This document shows, in pieces, positions 27,301 to 36,211 of a DNA stretch of 64,000 bases (its first letter is position 1; each line of letters starts with the position of its first letter). Position numbers and translations under genes: made by a program. The notes under the pieces are model-generated. The model made no database searches. It had not been told where the DNA came from and saw only the letters and a list, made by a program, of their open reading frames with translations. Source of the DNA: Desulfobulbaceae bacterium (GTDB lineage Bacteria; Desulfobacterota; Desulfobulbia; Desulfobulbales; SURF-16); NCBI GenBank assembly GCA_002868945.1, contig PKTX01000005.1:41607-105606 (forward strand), read 5' to 3'.

Positions 27301-27352
27301 AAGAAGGAACCAGGGTATACATTTACACCAACACCAGCAGGAGATCCCCATC

Positions 27353-27832
27353 ATGGCTGAAGAAGAAAACAACGCCCCTGAAACACCCCGCAAGAAGTCC
27401 AAGGCAAAGCTCCTGATTATCCTCGGCATTGTCCTGATTCTGGCGGTGGCCGGTGGCTTTTTCGCCTACAACACCTTGATGGCCCCCTCCAAGAAGAGCG
27501 ACATCACTCCCCAGGAGGAGATCAACCCGGTGGGTGAGATGGTCACCTTTGGCGAGTTTGTCGTCAACCTGGCCGACCCCACCGGCAAACGTTACTTGAA
27601 ATGCAAAATCAGCGTCGAGGTGGCGGACATTGAGACCAAGGAGCGCGTCCAAAAACTTGAACCCAAACTCCGGGACATCGTCATCATGCTGCTCACCAGT
27701 CTCGCCTTTGAGGAGGTCATGACCCCGGAAGGCAAGCTCCGCATCCGCGACGAATTGCTGGAACGCTTCAATCAGGCGGTGCGCCCCGATCGCATCAAGA
27801 ATCTCTACTTCAGCGAATTCGTCGTCCAATAA
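27353..27832 (+). CDS. fliL: Flagellar basal body-associated protein FliL
   Basis: FliL is an inner-membrane protein near the stator that supports motor torque. This one is 159 residues, with a short cytoplasmic N-terminus, one transmembrane helix (LLIILGIVLILAVAGGFFAY) and a periplasmic domain carrying VNLADPTGKRYLKC and the RIRDELLERFN tail. AGGAG precedes the ATG. It opens the flagellar run; fliM follows 21 bp later. A second FliL-like protein is encoded at 38672. Confidence 0.93.
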   Translation: MAEEENNAPETPRKKSKAKLLIILGIVLILAVAGGFFAYNTLMAPSKKSDITPQEEINPVGEMVTFGEFVVNLADPTGKRYLKCKISVEVADIETKERVQKLEPKLRDIVIMLLTSLAFEEVMTPEGKLRIRDELLERFNQAVRPDRIKNLYFSEFVVQ

Positions 27833-27853
27833 CATCAGCACAGCGAGAGTTTC

Positions 27854-28843
27854 ATGGAACAGATCCTCAGTCAGGACGAAGTCGATGCGCTCCTCAAGGG
27901 CATTTCCGGCGGCGATATAGAAGAGCCGGAAGAGGCCCTTGATGAGGAGGCGCTGGCCTACTCCACCTATGACTTCAGCCGCCAGGAACGTATTGTCCAG
28001 GTCAAGCTGCCGGCCCTGGACATTATCAACGACGTCTTTCTGCGCTCCATCCGTGCCTCGCTGTCTGCCACCCTGCGGCGTATTCTGGATATCAGCTCGG
28101 TGCCCATGGAGCTTGAGCGCTTCGGCGCCTTTGTCCGCACCCTGCCGGTGCCGAGCAGTCTGCAGATCTTCAAGATGGATCCTTTCCGGGGCCATGCCCT
28201 GTTCGTCATAGAACCAAAACTGGTCTTCGCCCTGGTGGAAAGCTTCCTGGGCGGCAGCGGTCTGCGCAACGTCAGGATCGAGGGCCGCGACTTTACCGCC
28301 ATTGAGCAGCGCCTCATTCACCGGGTGGTCAACCTCCTGGTCAGTGATCTGGAAAAGGCCTGGTACTCGCTGCATCCCATCAAGGTCCAGTATGTCCGCA
28401 GCGAGATCAACCCGCAGTTTGCCAAGATCTGCGAACCGGAGGATGTGGTCATCATCAACCGCTTTGAGGTGGACATGGACCGGGCGGTGGGATCCATCAC
28501 CAGCTGTATCCCGCTCTCCAACCTTGAATCGGTGAAGAGTAAATTGATGTCCACCTTCAGCAGGGAGCAGAGCGAGGAGGATATCAGCCTCAAACGCATC
28601 CTCATAGACAACGTCAAGAGCATCCCGGCTGAAATCAAGGTGCTCCTGGGCAAGGCCGAGATCTCGGCCGGCGATATCATCGCCCTGGAGGAAGGTGACA
28701 TCATCCAGCTCGACAATCGCAAGGATGACCTGTTACCGGCCTATGTAGCCGGGGTCAGAAAATATATGGGCTCCCCCGGTCTCCACCGGGGCAATAAGGC
28801 CTTTTTGATCCAGCGCAAGGTCCTGGATCAGGAAAAAGATTAG
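27854..28843 (+). CDS. fliM: Flagellar motor switch protein FliM
   Basis: FliM (329 residues) forms the C-ring and binds phosphorylated CheY. The extreme N-terminus MEQILSQDEVDALLKG is the CheY-binding peptide. The middle CheC-like domain holds VFLRSIRASLSATLRR and VFALVESFLGG, and the C-terminal SpoA domain resembles FliN. The length is normal. It sits between fliL and fliN in the conserved order. Confidence 0.97.
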   Translation: MEQILSQDEVDALLKGISGGDIEEPEEALDEEALAYSTYDFSRQERIVQVKLPALDIINDVFLRSIRASLSATLRRILDISSVPMELERFGAFVRTLPVPSSLQIFKMDPFRGHALFVIEPKLVFALVESFLGGSGLRNVRIEGRDFTAIEQRLIHRVVNLLVSDLEKAWYSLHPIKVQYVRSEINPQFAKICEPEDVVIINRFEVDMDRAVGSITSCIPLSNLESVKSKLMSTFSREQSEEDISLKRILIDNVKSIPAEIKVLLGKAEISAGDIIALEEGDIIQLDNRKDDLLPAYVAGVRKYMGSPGLHRGNKAFLIQRKVLDQEKD

Positions 28844-28869
28844 CAGAGAATATTCAAGGAGAAAGCAAG

Positions 28870-29304
28870 ATGGCTGACGAAGAAGCAATGGATGAGAGCT
28901 GGGAAGATGCCCTGGGCGAGGATAGCGACAAGGCCGAGCAAGACAAGGGTGGCGATGACTGGGACAACCTGGCCGGCGGCGACAGCGGCGCGGACACCGC
29001 CAATTTCGAAGAGCTCGGCGCCGGCGAGATGAGCAAAGGCGGCACCCAGAACCTCGAATTCCTCCTCGACATTCCCCTGGAGGTCAGTGTGGAACTGGGG
29101 CGCTCCAGCATGATCATAGACCGCATGCTGCAGCTCACCCAGGGTTCGGTGATCGAGCTGGAAAAGGCGGCCGGCGAGACCGTGGAAATCTATGTCAACA
29201 AGAAGCTCCTGGGCAAAGGCGAAGTTATTGTGGTCAATGATCGTTTCGGCGTGCGGATTACTGAGATCATCAGCCGGGCGGACCGCATCAAGAATATGGG
29301 CTGA
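28870..29304 (+). CDS. fliN: Flagellar motor switch protein FliN
   Basis: This 144-residue C-ring protein has an acidic, Gly/Asp-rich N-terminal extension of about 60 residues followed by the SpoA domain: FLLDIPLEVSVELGRSSM, VIELEKAAGETVEIYVN and VVNDRFGVRITEI. FliN also helps dock export substrates. AAGGAGAAAGC precedes the start. It overlaps nothing; fliO starts 4 bp after its stop. Confidence 0.97.
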   Translation: MADEEAMDESWEDALGEDSDKAEQDKGGDDWDNLAGGDSGADTANFEELGAGEMSKGGTQNLEFLLDIPLEVSVELGRSSMIIDRMLQLTQGSVIELEKAAGETVEIYVNKKLLGKGEVIVVNDRFGVRITEIISRADRIKNMG

Positions 29305-29308
29305 TCCT

Positions 29309-29776
29309 GTGAAAAATATCTTTTCCCATACCATGACCGTCGGCCTGCTCTCCCTGGCACGCCCCCTCGCCTGCCTGGCCGCCGACGAGGAAGCTCTGGG
29401 CGTGGTAAGCCCCCAGCTCGGCGCCTTGGATTCCATGGCCGCCATCGGCAAGCTGCTGGCCGCCTTTCTGATCATTGCCGCTCTCATGGCCCTGCTCTTC
29501 AAGGCCATGCGGAAAATGGGCCTGGGCCACGGCTCACCCAGCCAGCGCGGCCTGATTTCGGTGCTTGACACCAAGATGGTTGCCCCCAAGAAATATATCT
29601 CCGTGGTGCGCGTGGCCGGCGAAGACCTGGCCATCGGCATCTCCGACAACAGCTTCGTCCTGCTCAGCAAGCTCGGCCCGGCTCCGGAGGCCGCCACACC
29701 CCGCAAAGCAACAACCGCTTTTGACGCCAGCCTTGACAAGGCGCACAGCAGCCAGGGAGAGGTGAACCATGCGTAA
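29309..29776 (+). CDS. fliO: Flagellar biosynthetic protein FliO
   Basis: FliO (155 residues) is a small membrane protein that helps assemble FliP in the export gate. It has an N-terminal signal-like segment, then a transmembrane helix (LLAAFLIIAALMALLF) and a basic domain with ISVLDTKMVAPKKYISVV. The start is GTG at 29309, chosen because it lies just after the fliN stop and gives the expected signal segment; the ribosome site is weak. It overlaps fliP by 8 bp. FliO is poorly conserved, so position carries much of the call. Confidence 0.85.
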   Translation: MKNIFSHTMTVGLLSLARPLACLAADEEALGVVSPQLGALDSMAAIGKLLAAFLIIAALMALLFKAMRKMGLGHGSPSQRGLISVLDTKMVAPKKYISVVRVAGEDLAIGISDNSFVLLSKLGPAPEAATPRKATTAFDASLDKAHSSQGEVNHA

Positions 29777-30521
29777 CATCACCCTTTGCAGCCTTATTGC
29801 CGTGGCCGCTCTGATCGCCCTGCCCACATGGGCCAATGCCGTCAGCCTGCCCACCATCCAACTGGGCGTCAACGAGACCGACAACCCCCGGCAGATTGCC
29901 GCCACCATTGAGGTACTGCTGATCTTCACGGTGCTCTCCATGGCACCGGCCATTCTGCTGATGACCACCAGCTTCACCCGCCTGGTGGTGGCCTTCTCCT
30001 TTCTCAAGCACGCCATGGGGACCCAGCAGATGCCGCCCTCGCAGGTACTCATTGCCCTGGCCCTCTTCCTGAGCCTCTTTATCATGAGCCCGGTTTTCTC
30101 CAAGATCAACACCACGGCCGTACAGCCCTACCTGGCCGAGGAGATCGAGCTCACCGAAGCCTTTACCAAGGCCGTCAATCCGCTGCGCGACTTCATGTAC
30201 AAGCAGACGCGCCAGAAGGATCTGGCCCTTTTCATCTCCTTTGCCAAGATGGACAAGCCGCAGAACAAGGATGATATCCCCACCTCGGTGCTCATCCCCG
30301 CCTTTATGATCAGCGAACTGAAGACCGCCTTTCAGATCGGTTTCATCCTCTTTCTGCCCTTTCTGGTCATCGACATGGTGGTGGCCAGCGTCCTGCTCTC
30401 CATGGGTATGATGATGCTGCCGCCGGTCATGGTGTCGCTGCCCTTTAAACTACTACTCTTTGTCCTGGTGGACGGCTGGTATCTCATTGTCGGCTCCCTG
30501 GTCAAGAGCTTCGGCGTCTGA
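29769..30521 (+). CDS. fliP: Flagellar export gate protein FliP
   Basis: FliP is a core subunit of the flagellar type III export gate in the inner membrane. The 250-residue precursor has a cleavable signal (ending TWANA) and conserved segments FTVLSMAPAILLMTTSFTRL, FLKHAMGTQQMPPSQ and GFILFLPFLVIDMVVAS. GGAGAGGTGA precedes the ATG within the end of fliO. fliQ follows 11 bp later. Confidence 0.97.
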   Translation: MRNITLCSLIAVAALIALPTWANAVSLPTIQLGVNETDNPRQIAATIEVLLIFTVLSMAPAILLMTTSFTRLVVAFSFLKHAMGTQQMPPSQVLIALALFLSLFIMSPVFSKINTTAVQPYLAEEIELTEAFTKAVNPLRDFMYKQTRQKDLALFISFAKMDKPQNKDDIPTSVLIPAFMISELKTAFQIGFILFLPFLVIDMVVASVLLSMGMMMLPPVMVSLPFKLLLFVLVDGWYLIVGSLVKSFGV

Positions 30522-30532
30522 AGGAGAAGACA

Positions 30533-30802
30533 ATGACACCAGTAGAAGCCGCCACCCTCGGACAAAACGCCATTACCATCACCCTGCTGCTCTCCGCCCC
30601 CCTGCTGCTGGTGGGCATGGCCGTGGGCCTGGCCATCGCCCTTTTCCAGGCCACCACCCAGATCCAGGAGATGACCCTGACCTTTGTCCCGAAGATTGCC
30701 GCGGTTATGATAGCCCTGCTCTTCTTCTCCTCCTGGATGCTTATCAAGATGACCGATTACACCAGGGAGCTTTTTGAGAGCATCCCTCTGCTCATCAGGT
30801 GA
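30533..30802 (+). CDS. fliQ: Flagellar export gate protein FliQ
   Basis: FliQ is an 89-residue protein with two transmembrane helices that packs round the FliP/FliR pore. It shows LLLSAPLLLVGMAVGLAIAL and FQATTQIQEMTLTFVPKI, both diagnostic. GGAGAAG precedes its ATG. It lies between fliP and fliR in the usual order. Confidence 0.97.
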   Translation: MTPVEAATLGQNAITITLLLSAPLLLVGMAVGLAIALFQATTQIQEMTLTFVPKIAAVMIALLFFSSWMLIKMTDYTRELFESIPLLIR

Positions 30803-30806
30803 GACG

Positions 30807-31595
30807 ATGATTGACAGCGCCTTACTTAATTGGACCCTGGACAGCCTCCTGGTTCTGGTTATCGTCCTGATCAGGGTGGCCCCCCTGCTCTTTTTCATGC
30901 CGATCATCGGCACCAAGAGCGTGCCCACCCAGATCAAGATCATCATAAGTTTTGCCGTCGCCCTGGTACTGGCCCCGGCCGCCTCCCTCACCGCCGCCCA
31001 GCTGCCCACCAGCTCCATCGGCTTTGCCGTTTTTGCCATTAACGAGATATGCTTTGCCGCTATTCTCGCCTTTTTTGCCAGGCTGGTCTTTGACGCCATC
31101 CAGCTGGCCGGCCAGATGGTCAGCATCCAGATGGGCATGAGCATGGCCGGCGTCATGGACCCGCAGTTCGGCAACCAGGTCTCCCTGGTGGGTCAGTTGT
31201 GGACCATGGTCGCCTTTCTCATCTTTCTGGCCATTGACGGGCACCATATTTTCTTCACCACCCTGGCGGAGAGCTATAAGTGGGTGGCCCCCGGCACTCT
31301 GCACCTCAGCCAGGCCACCTTTGACGGCGTCATGGATGCGGTGGGACGGATGTTCATCATGGGTGTCAAAATAATGGCGCCGGCTTCGGCCGCCATCTTC
31401 TTCTCCCATATCGCCATGGGCATTATTGCCAAGACCGTCCCGCAGATCCCCATTCTCATTGTCGGCATGCCCATGAATATCGCCATCGGCCTGATCTTTG
31501 TCGGCCTCTCCATGACCTACTTCCTGCCGGTGATGATCGGCCAGTTTGAACTCCTGGGCCGCCTGCTGCCCAGATTGGCCCAGGGCATGGGCTAG
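30807..31595 (+). CDS. fliR: Flagellar export gate protein FliR
   Basis: FliR (262 residues) is a multi-spanning subunit of the export gate. RVAPLLFFMPIIGTKSVPTQ near the N-terminus, AGQMVSIQMGMSMAG and the later KTVPQIPILIVGMPMNIAIG are family hallmarks. The start at 30807 is used because it follows the fliQ stop by 4 bp and aligns with the family; an in-frame start at 30774 lies inside fliQ. It is followed by flhB after 55 bp. Confidence 0.96.
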   Translation: MIDSALLNWTLDSLLVLVIVLIRVAPLLFFMPIIGTKSVPTQIKIIISFAVALVLAPAASLTAAQLPTSSIGFAVFAINEICFAAILAFFARLVFDAIQLAGQMVSIQMGMSMAGVMDPQFGNQVSLVGQLWTMVAFLIFLAIDGHHIFFTTLAESYKWVAPGTLHLSQATFDGVMDAVGRMFIMGVKIMAPASAAIFFSHIAMGIIAKTVPQIPILIVGMPMNIAIGLIFVGLSMTYFLPVMIGQFELLGRLLPRLAQGMG

Positions 31596-31650
31596 CTGGC
31601 GACTGAACCGGCGGCAGATGAACAACAGATAACTAAACAGAGCACAAAAA

Positions 31651-32721
31651 ATGGCAGACGAGTCCAGCGGACAGGAAAAAACAGAAGATCCCACCAGCCG
31701 ACGCCTCCTTGAGGCCCGTCAAAAGGGTGACGTGCTGAAAAGCATGGAGGTCCCCTCCGCGGCCGTCTTGCTCATCGGTCTCCTGGCCCTCTTCACCATG
31801 AAGACCTTCATGTATGACCGGCTGCTGCTGGTGGTCCGCCATTACCTGGGCCAGCTCCACACCCTTACCATCACACCGGCCAACATGCTGGCCATCACCA
31901 TGGAGGTCATGACCTTCTTTGCCATCCTGGTGGGGCCGATCATGGCCGTTATCTTTCTCACCGCCCTGGGCGCCAACTACGCCCAGGTGGGGGTTCTTTT
32001 TTCACCGGAAAAGATCACCCCCAAGTATGAAAAGATTGATCCGATCAAGGGCGTTCAGCGTCTCTTCTCCATGCAGACCCTGTTTAACTCCTTCAAGTCC
32101 ATTGCCAAGCTGGTCATTGTCGGCTGGGTGGCCTACACCGTGGTCAGGGACAACACCGCCCAGCTGCTGCCGCTCATGGACCAATCCCCCCTGGTCATTT
32201 TCATCTTCTACGCCAGGGTCTCTTTCTGGATCTTTCTGAAGACGGCCCTGATCATTGTCCTGCTGGCCGCTATTGACTGGCTTTTCCAGCGCTGGCAGTT
32301 CATGAAGAAGATGAAGATGACCAAACAGGAGGTCAAGGAAGAGGCCAAGAACACCGAGGGTGACCCGCACGTCAAGGGCCGCATCCGCTCCATCCAGATG
32401 GAGATGGCCAGAAGGCGCATGATGGCAGACGTGCCGGAGGCGGATGTCATCATCACCAACCCCACCCGGCTGGCCATTGCCATTAAGTATGATGCGGCAA
32501 CCATGAACGCTCCCATGGTCATGGCCAAGGGCGCCGGCGTCATCGCCCACCGGATCAAGGAAATCGGCCGAGAGAACAATATCCCTCTCATGGAGGACAA
32601 GCCCCTGGCCCGCGGCCTCTACAAGGCCGTGGAGATCGGCGAAGAGATCCCCCTTGAGTTCTTTCAGGCCGTGGCCGAGGTTCTGGCCCATGTTTACAGC
32701 GTCAAAAACAGGGCGGCATAA
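31651..32721 (+). CDS. flhB: Flagellar export switch protein FlhB with NPTR cleavage-site variant
   Basis: FlhB (356 residues) controls the switch of export from rod/hook to filament substrates. The N-terminal EKTEDPTSRRLLEARQKGDV and the four membrane segments are typical. The cytoplasmic domain normally self-cleaves at NPTH; here the site reads NPTR (VIITNPTRLAIAIKY). The scissile Asn-Pro pair is kept, but His is replaced by Arg. Neighbours are fliR and flhA. Confidence 0.96.
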   Translation: MADESSGQEKTEDPTSRRLLEARQKGDVLKSMEVPSAAVLLIGLLALFTMKTFMYDRLLLVVRHYLGQLHTLTITPANMLAITMEVMTFFAILVGPIMAVIFLTALGANYAQVGVLFSPEKITPKYEKIDPIKGVQRLFSMQTLFNSFKSIAKLVIVGWVAYTVVRDNTAQLLPLMDQSPLVIFIFYARVSFWIFLKTALIIVLLAAIDWLFQRWQFMKKMKMTKQEVKEEAKNTEGDPHVKGRIRSIQMEMARRRMMADVPEADVIITNPTRLAIAIKYDAATMNAPMVMAKGAGVIAHRIKEIGRENNIPLMEDKPLARGLYKAVEIGEEIPLEFFQAVAEVLAHVYSVKNRAA

Positions 32722-32825
32722 AATGCAGAAAAGAGGGGGCAGAACGCAGCAACCAGGAGATTTTTCCCTCACCAGAGGCAACCTGGCCCCATTCTCAATC
32801 CTGAGCACTGAATTGCAAGACAACA

Positions 32826-34931
32826 ATGGCTACTGAAAAAACCTTACAGAACCCCGTAAAGATCGAATACACCAGTCTGCTGGTGGCGGTGGGCGTCGTG
32901 GCGATCCTGATGATCATGATCATGCCGCTGCCCACCATTGTCCTTGATCTGCTGTTGTCGCTGGGTATCACCATGAGTCTGGTGATTATGCTGATGAGCA
33001 TGTACAACACCGATCCCCTGGAGTTTTCCGCCTTCCCGTCGCTGCTGCTGCTCACCACCCTTTTTCGGTTGTCACTCAACATTGCCTCCACCCGCCTCAT
33101 CCTCCTGCACGGCCACGAAGGGCCGGGCGCCGTGGGCCGGGTTATTCAATCCTTTGGCAATTTTGTGGTGGGCGGCAGTTTTACCGTGGGTCTGATCATC
33201 TTCCTGATCATGGTGCTCATCAACTTCATCGTCATCACCAAGGGTTCCGGTCGTATCGCCGAGGTGGCGGCCCGTTTCACCCTGGATGCCATGCCCGGTA
33301 AGCAGATGGCCATTGACGCCGACCTCAACGCCGGTCTGATCGACGAGGCCACGGCCAAGAGTCGGCGCGAGCGCATCTCCCGCCAGTCCGAATTTTACGG
33401 CTCCATGGATGGTGCCTCCAAGTTTGTCCGCGGCGAGGCGGTGGCCTCCCTGGTCATCATGGCCATCAATATTGTCGGCGGCCTCTTCATCGGTACGGTA
33501 CTCAACAACATGGGCATCATGGAGGCGGCCGAGACCTTTACCCTGCTCACCATTGGTGACGGCCTCGTCTCCCAGGTGCCATCGCTGATTATCTCCACGG
33601 CCGCCGGTATTATTGTCAGCCGGGCCGCCTCCGAGTACAGCATGGGCCTGGAGCTCACCAAGCAGTTCGGCCGCCAGCCCGAGGCCCTGGCCGTCTCTTC
33701 GGCCATCATCTTCCTCTTCGGCCTCATCCCCGGCCTGCCCCATATCCCCTTCCTGCTGCTGGGAATAACCATGGGGACCCTGTCATGGTTTGCCTTTGCC
33801 CATAAGGCCAAGATCGAGGAAAGCAGCAGCAAGGATGAAGAAGCGGAACGTCAGGCCCAGGAGCCCCAGCCCGGTTCGCCCGAGACAGTGGAGGCCCTGC
33901 TCTCCATGGACACCCTGGAACTTGAAGTGGGCTACGGTCTCATCCCCCTGGTGGATGAAAAACAGCAGGGCGACCTGCTGGAGCGCATCCGCGGCATCCG
34001 CCGTCAATTTGCCACGGAGATCGGCCTTATCCTGCCGCCCCTGCACGTCCGCGACAACCTGCAACTCAAACCGGACGAGTATGTCCTGCTCCTTAAAGGC
34101 GTGGACATCGCCAAGGGCGAGGTGCTCATGGGTCACCTCCTGGCCATGGATTCCGGCACCGCCAAACGGGAGATCGAGGGTATCCCCACCACGGAACCGG
34201 CCTTCCAGCTGCCGGCCCTGTGGATCAGCGAGGACAAGCGGGACGAGGCGCAGCTGGCCGGCTACACGGTGGTGGATCCCTCCACTGTGGTGGCCACCCA
34301 TCTCACCGAGGTGCTGCGCAGCCATGCCGATGAGCTCCTGGGGCGCCAGGATACCCAGAAGCTGCTGGATCACCTGGCCAAGACCAACTCCAAGGTAGTG
34401 GAGGAACTGGTGCCCAACCTCATGTCCCTGGGTGGCGTCCAGAAGGTGCTGCAAAACCTATTGCGCGAAAGGGTCTCCATCCGCGATATGCTCACCATCT
34501 GCGAGGCCCTGGCCGATTTTGCGCCGAATATCAAGGACCCTGACCTGCTCACCGAATATGTCCGCCAGAAGCTGTCCCGCTCCCTGATCGGCGCCCTGGT
34601 GGATGAGCAGGGCGAACTCAATCTGCTCACCGTGGATAGCCAGATCGAGGATTTTATTCGCGAGTCGATCCACAAAACCGAGCAGGGCTCCTTCCTCTCC
34701 TTGGAGCCCAACCTGGGCCAGCGCATTGTGGAGGCGATAATCAAGGAGACCGAACGGGTGGTTGCCGAGGGCTATCAGCCCATCCTGCTGGCCACCCCGA
34801 ACATCCGCCGCCATTTGCGCCAGCTCATTGAACGTTTTGCACCGCAGGTCATTATCATCTCGGCCAGCGAACTGACAACCAATGTCAGGATCAACTCCCT
34901 GGGCTCTGTTGCCATTAACCCAAAGGCCTGA
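32826..34931 (+). CDS. flhA: Flagellar export protein FlhA
   Basis: FlhA (701 residues) is the large export-gate subunit whose cytoplasmic ring receives substrate-chaperone complexes. Eight N-terminal membrane segments are followed by a cytoplasmic domain. LLLLTTLFRLSLNIASTR, AEVAARFTLDAMPGKQMAID and the FHIPEC-type region GSMDGASKFVRGEA are diagnostic. The length is normal. flhF begins 102 bp later. Confidence 0.98.
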   Translation: MATEKTLQNPVKIEYTSLLVAVGVVAILMIMIMPLPTIVLDLLLSLGITMSLVIMLMSMYNTDPLEFSAFPSLLLLTTLFRLSLNIASTRLILLHGHEGPGAVGRVIQSFGNFVVGGSFTVGLIIFLIMVLINFIVITKGSGRIAEVAARFTLDAMPGKQMAIDADLNAGLIDEATAKSRRERISRQSEFYGSMDGASKFVRGEAVASLVIMAINIVGGLFIGTVLNNMGIMEAAETFTLLTIGDGLVSQVPSLIISTAAGIIVSRAASEYSMGLELTKQFGRQPEALAVSSAIIFLFGLIPGLPHIPFLLLGITMGTLSWFAFAHKAKIEESSSKDEEAERQAQEPQPGSPETVEALLSMDTLELEVGYGLIPLVDEKQQGDLLERIRGIRRQFATEIGLILPPLHVRDNLQLKPDEYVLLLKGVDIAKGEVLMGHLLAMDSGTAKREIEGIPTTEPAFQLPALWISEDKRDEAQLAGYTVVDPSTVVATHLTEVLRSHADELLGRQDTQKLLDHLAKTNSKVVEELVPNLMSLGGVQKVLQNLLRERVSIRDMLTICEALADFAPNIKDPDLLTEYVRQKLSRSLIGALVDEQGELNLLTVDSQIEDFIRESIHKTEQGSFLSLEPNLGQRIVEAIIKETERVVAEGYQPILLATPNIRRHLRQLIERFAPQVIIISASELTTNVRINSLGSVAINPKA

Positions 34932-35033
34932 GGGGGCATAAGGAAACAAACAGGGGCCGGACCAACCAGCGCGCCGGCCGCCCAAACACGAACCCGGCTG
35001 CCACAGCCATGATTTCTTCAGAGAACGGAAACT

Positions 35034-36119
35034 ATGATTATCAAGAGATTTGAAGCAGCAACAACACCTCAGGCCATGCAACTTGTCAAAAAGGCCCTGG
35101 GCGAGGATGCCGTCATCTTTTCCCAGAAGACACTGGACAAAGGCACCCCTGCCCAGAGGGTGGAAATCATGGCCGCCATGGATTACGATCTGGAAAAAAA
35201 CGAGTCCAGCGCCCGGCCGGCAGCGCAAGAGAAGACGGCCGACAAACCCGCCACCTATGGCTACGCCACTATCCGCAGGCCCAAAAAGACGCCCGCCACC
35301 CGGGTCGAGAGGCAGCAAGCGGACCTGCCTGAAAAATTTGCCAAGCTCCTTGACAACGAGGAAGAGAAATGGCCGCAGTCCACAGACGTTAAGGGCACGG
35401 AGGCACCCCTGCCCAAGGCCCTGCATCGCCAGCAGGTCAAGAAGTGGCGCGACGAACTGATCGACAAGATCCAGGTGGAGCACCTGACCAGCGACAACCC
35501 GGATGACCCGGACATCATTGCCCTGGTGGGCCCCACCGGTGTCGGCAAGACCACCACCGCCGCCAAGCTGGCGGCCTGGTATCACCTGCATCAAGGCAAG
35601 AAGGTTACCCTGCTCTCCATGGACTGCTACCGCATCGGCGCCACCGACCAGCTGCGCACCTATGCCCGCATCATGCGGCTGCCCTGCGAGGTGGCGGTAC
35701 GCAAGGAGGACCTGGCCGGGGCAGTGGCCCGTCACCAGGATGCCGACCTCATTATTATTGATACAGCCGGCAAAAGCCCCTATGACCCACACCATGTCGA
35801 TGAGCTGGCCGACTGGTTCGCACCGGTGGCAGGTGTGCAGCCCCTGCTCTGCCTGAGCGCCACCACCAAAAAGGAGGATCTCTCGCAGATTGTTTCCTCC
35901 TACCAGGCCCTGGCGCCGCGCAGCCTCATCCTCACCAAGCTCGATGAGACCAGGGCCTATGCCGCCATCTGTCAACAGGTGGCCAGCACCAAGATGCCGG
36001 TGGGCTACCTCACCATGGGCCAGAGGGTGCCGGAGGATTTCATGGTGGCCGACAAGCCGTTTCTGGACGCCTTTTTCAAAAAGGGCTGGTCCGTCATGGC
36101 CCAGGAGATGGTCAACTAG
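35034..36119 (+). CDS. flhF: Flagellar SRP-type GTPase FlhF
   Basis: FlhF (361 residues) sets polar flagellum position and number together with FlhG. It has a short basic N-domain, a linker with KKTPATRVERQQADLPEK, then the SRP-GTPase domain with the P-loop GPTGVGKTTTAAKLAAW, SMDCYRIGATDQLRTYA, DTAGKSPYDP and TKLDET. It lies directly before flhG, the usual arrangement in polar-flagellate bacteria. Confidence 0.97.
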   Translation: MIIKRFEAATTPQAMQLVKKALGEDAVIFSQKTLDKGTPAQRVEIMAAMDYDLEKNESSARPAAQEKTADKPATYGYATIRRPKKTPATRVERQQADLPEKFAKLLDNEEEKWPQSTDVKGTEAPLPKALHRQQVKKWRDELIDKIQVEHLTSDNPDDPDIIALVGPTGVGKTTTAAKLAAWYHLHQGKKVTLLSMDCYRIGATDQLRTYARIMRLPCEVAVRKEDLAGAVARHQDADLIIIDTAGKSPYDPHHVDELADWFAPVAGVQPLLCLSATTKKEDLSQIVSSYQALAPRSLILTKLDETRAYAAICQQVASTKMPVGYLTMGQRVPEDFMVADKPFLDAFFKKGWSVMAQEMVN

Positions 36120-36211
36120 TGGACATAACGAGACGACATCGTCAGGCGCGGCCTCTTTTTCGTCCCGGGCATGAGTCGTAATAGAGTATATACAAGAGAG
36201 TTTATTTTTTT

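Larger units (their letters stand above)
26241..27352. other. Long intergenic region ahead of the flagellar run
   Basis: This 1.1-kb gap separates divergent units. It contains a terminator-like hairpin (26436-26475), a small frame with an excellent ribosome site (26490-26687), decayed repeat sequence near 26720-26800 resembling 47290-47345, repeat copy 7 (26998-27093), and a sigma-54-like promoter just before fliL (27286-27300). Confidence 0.6.
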
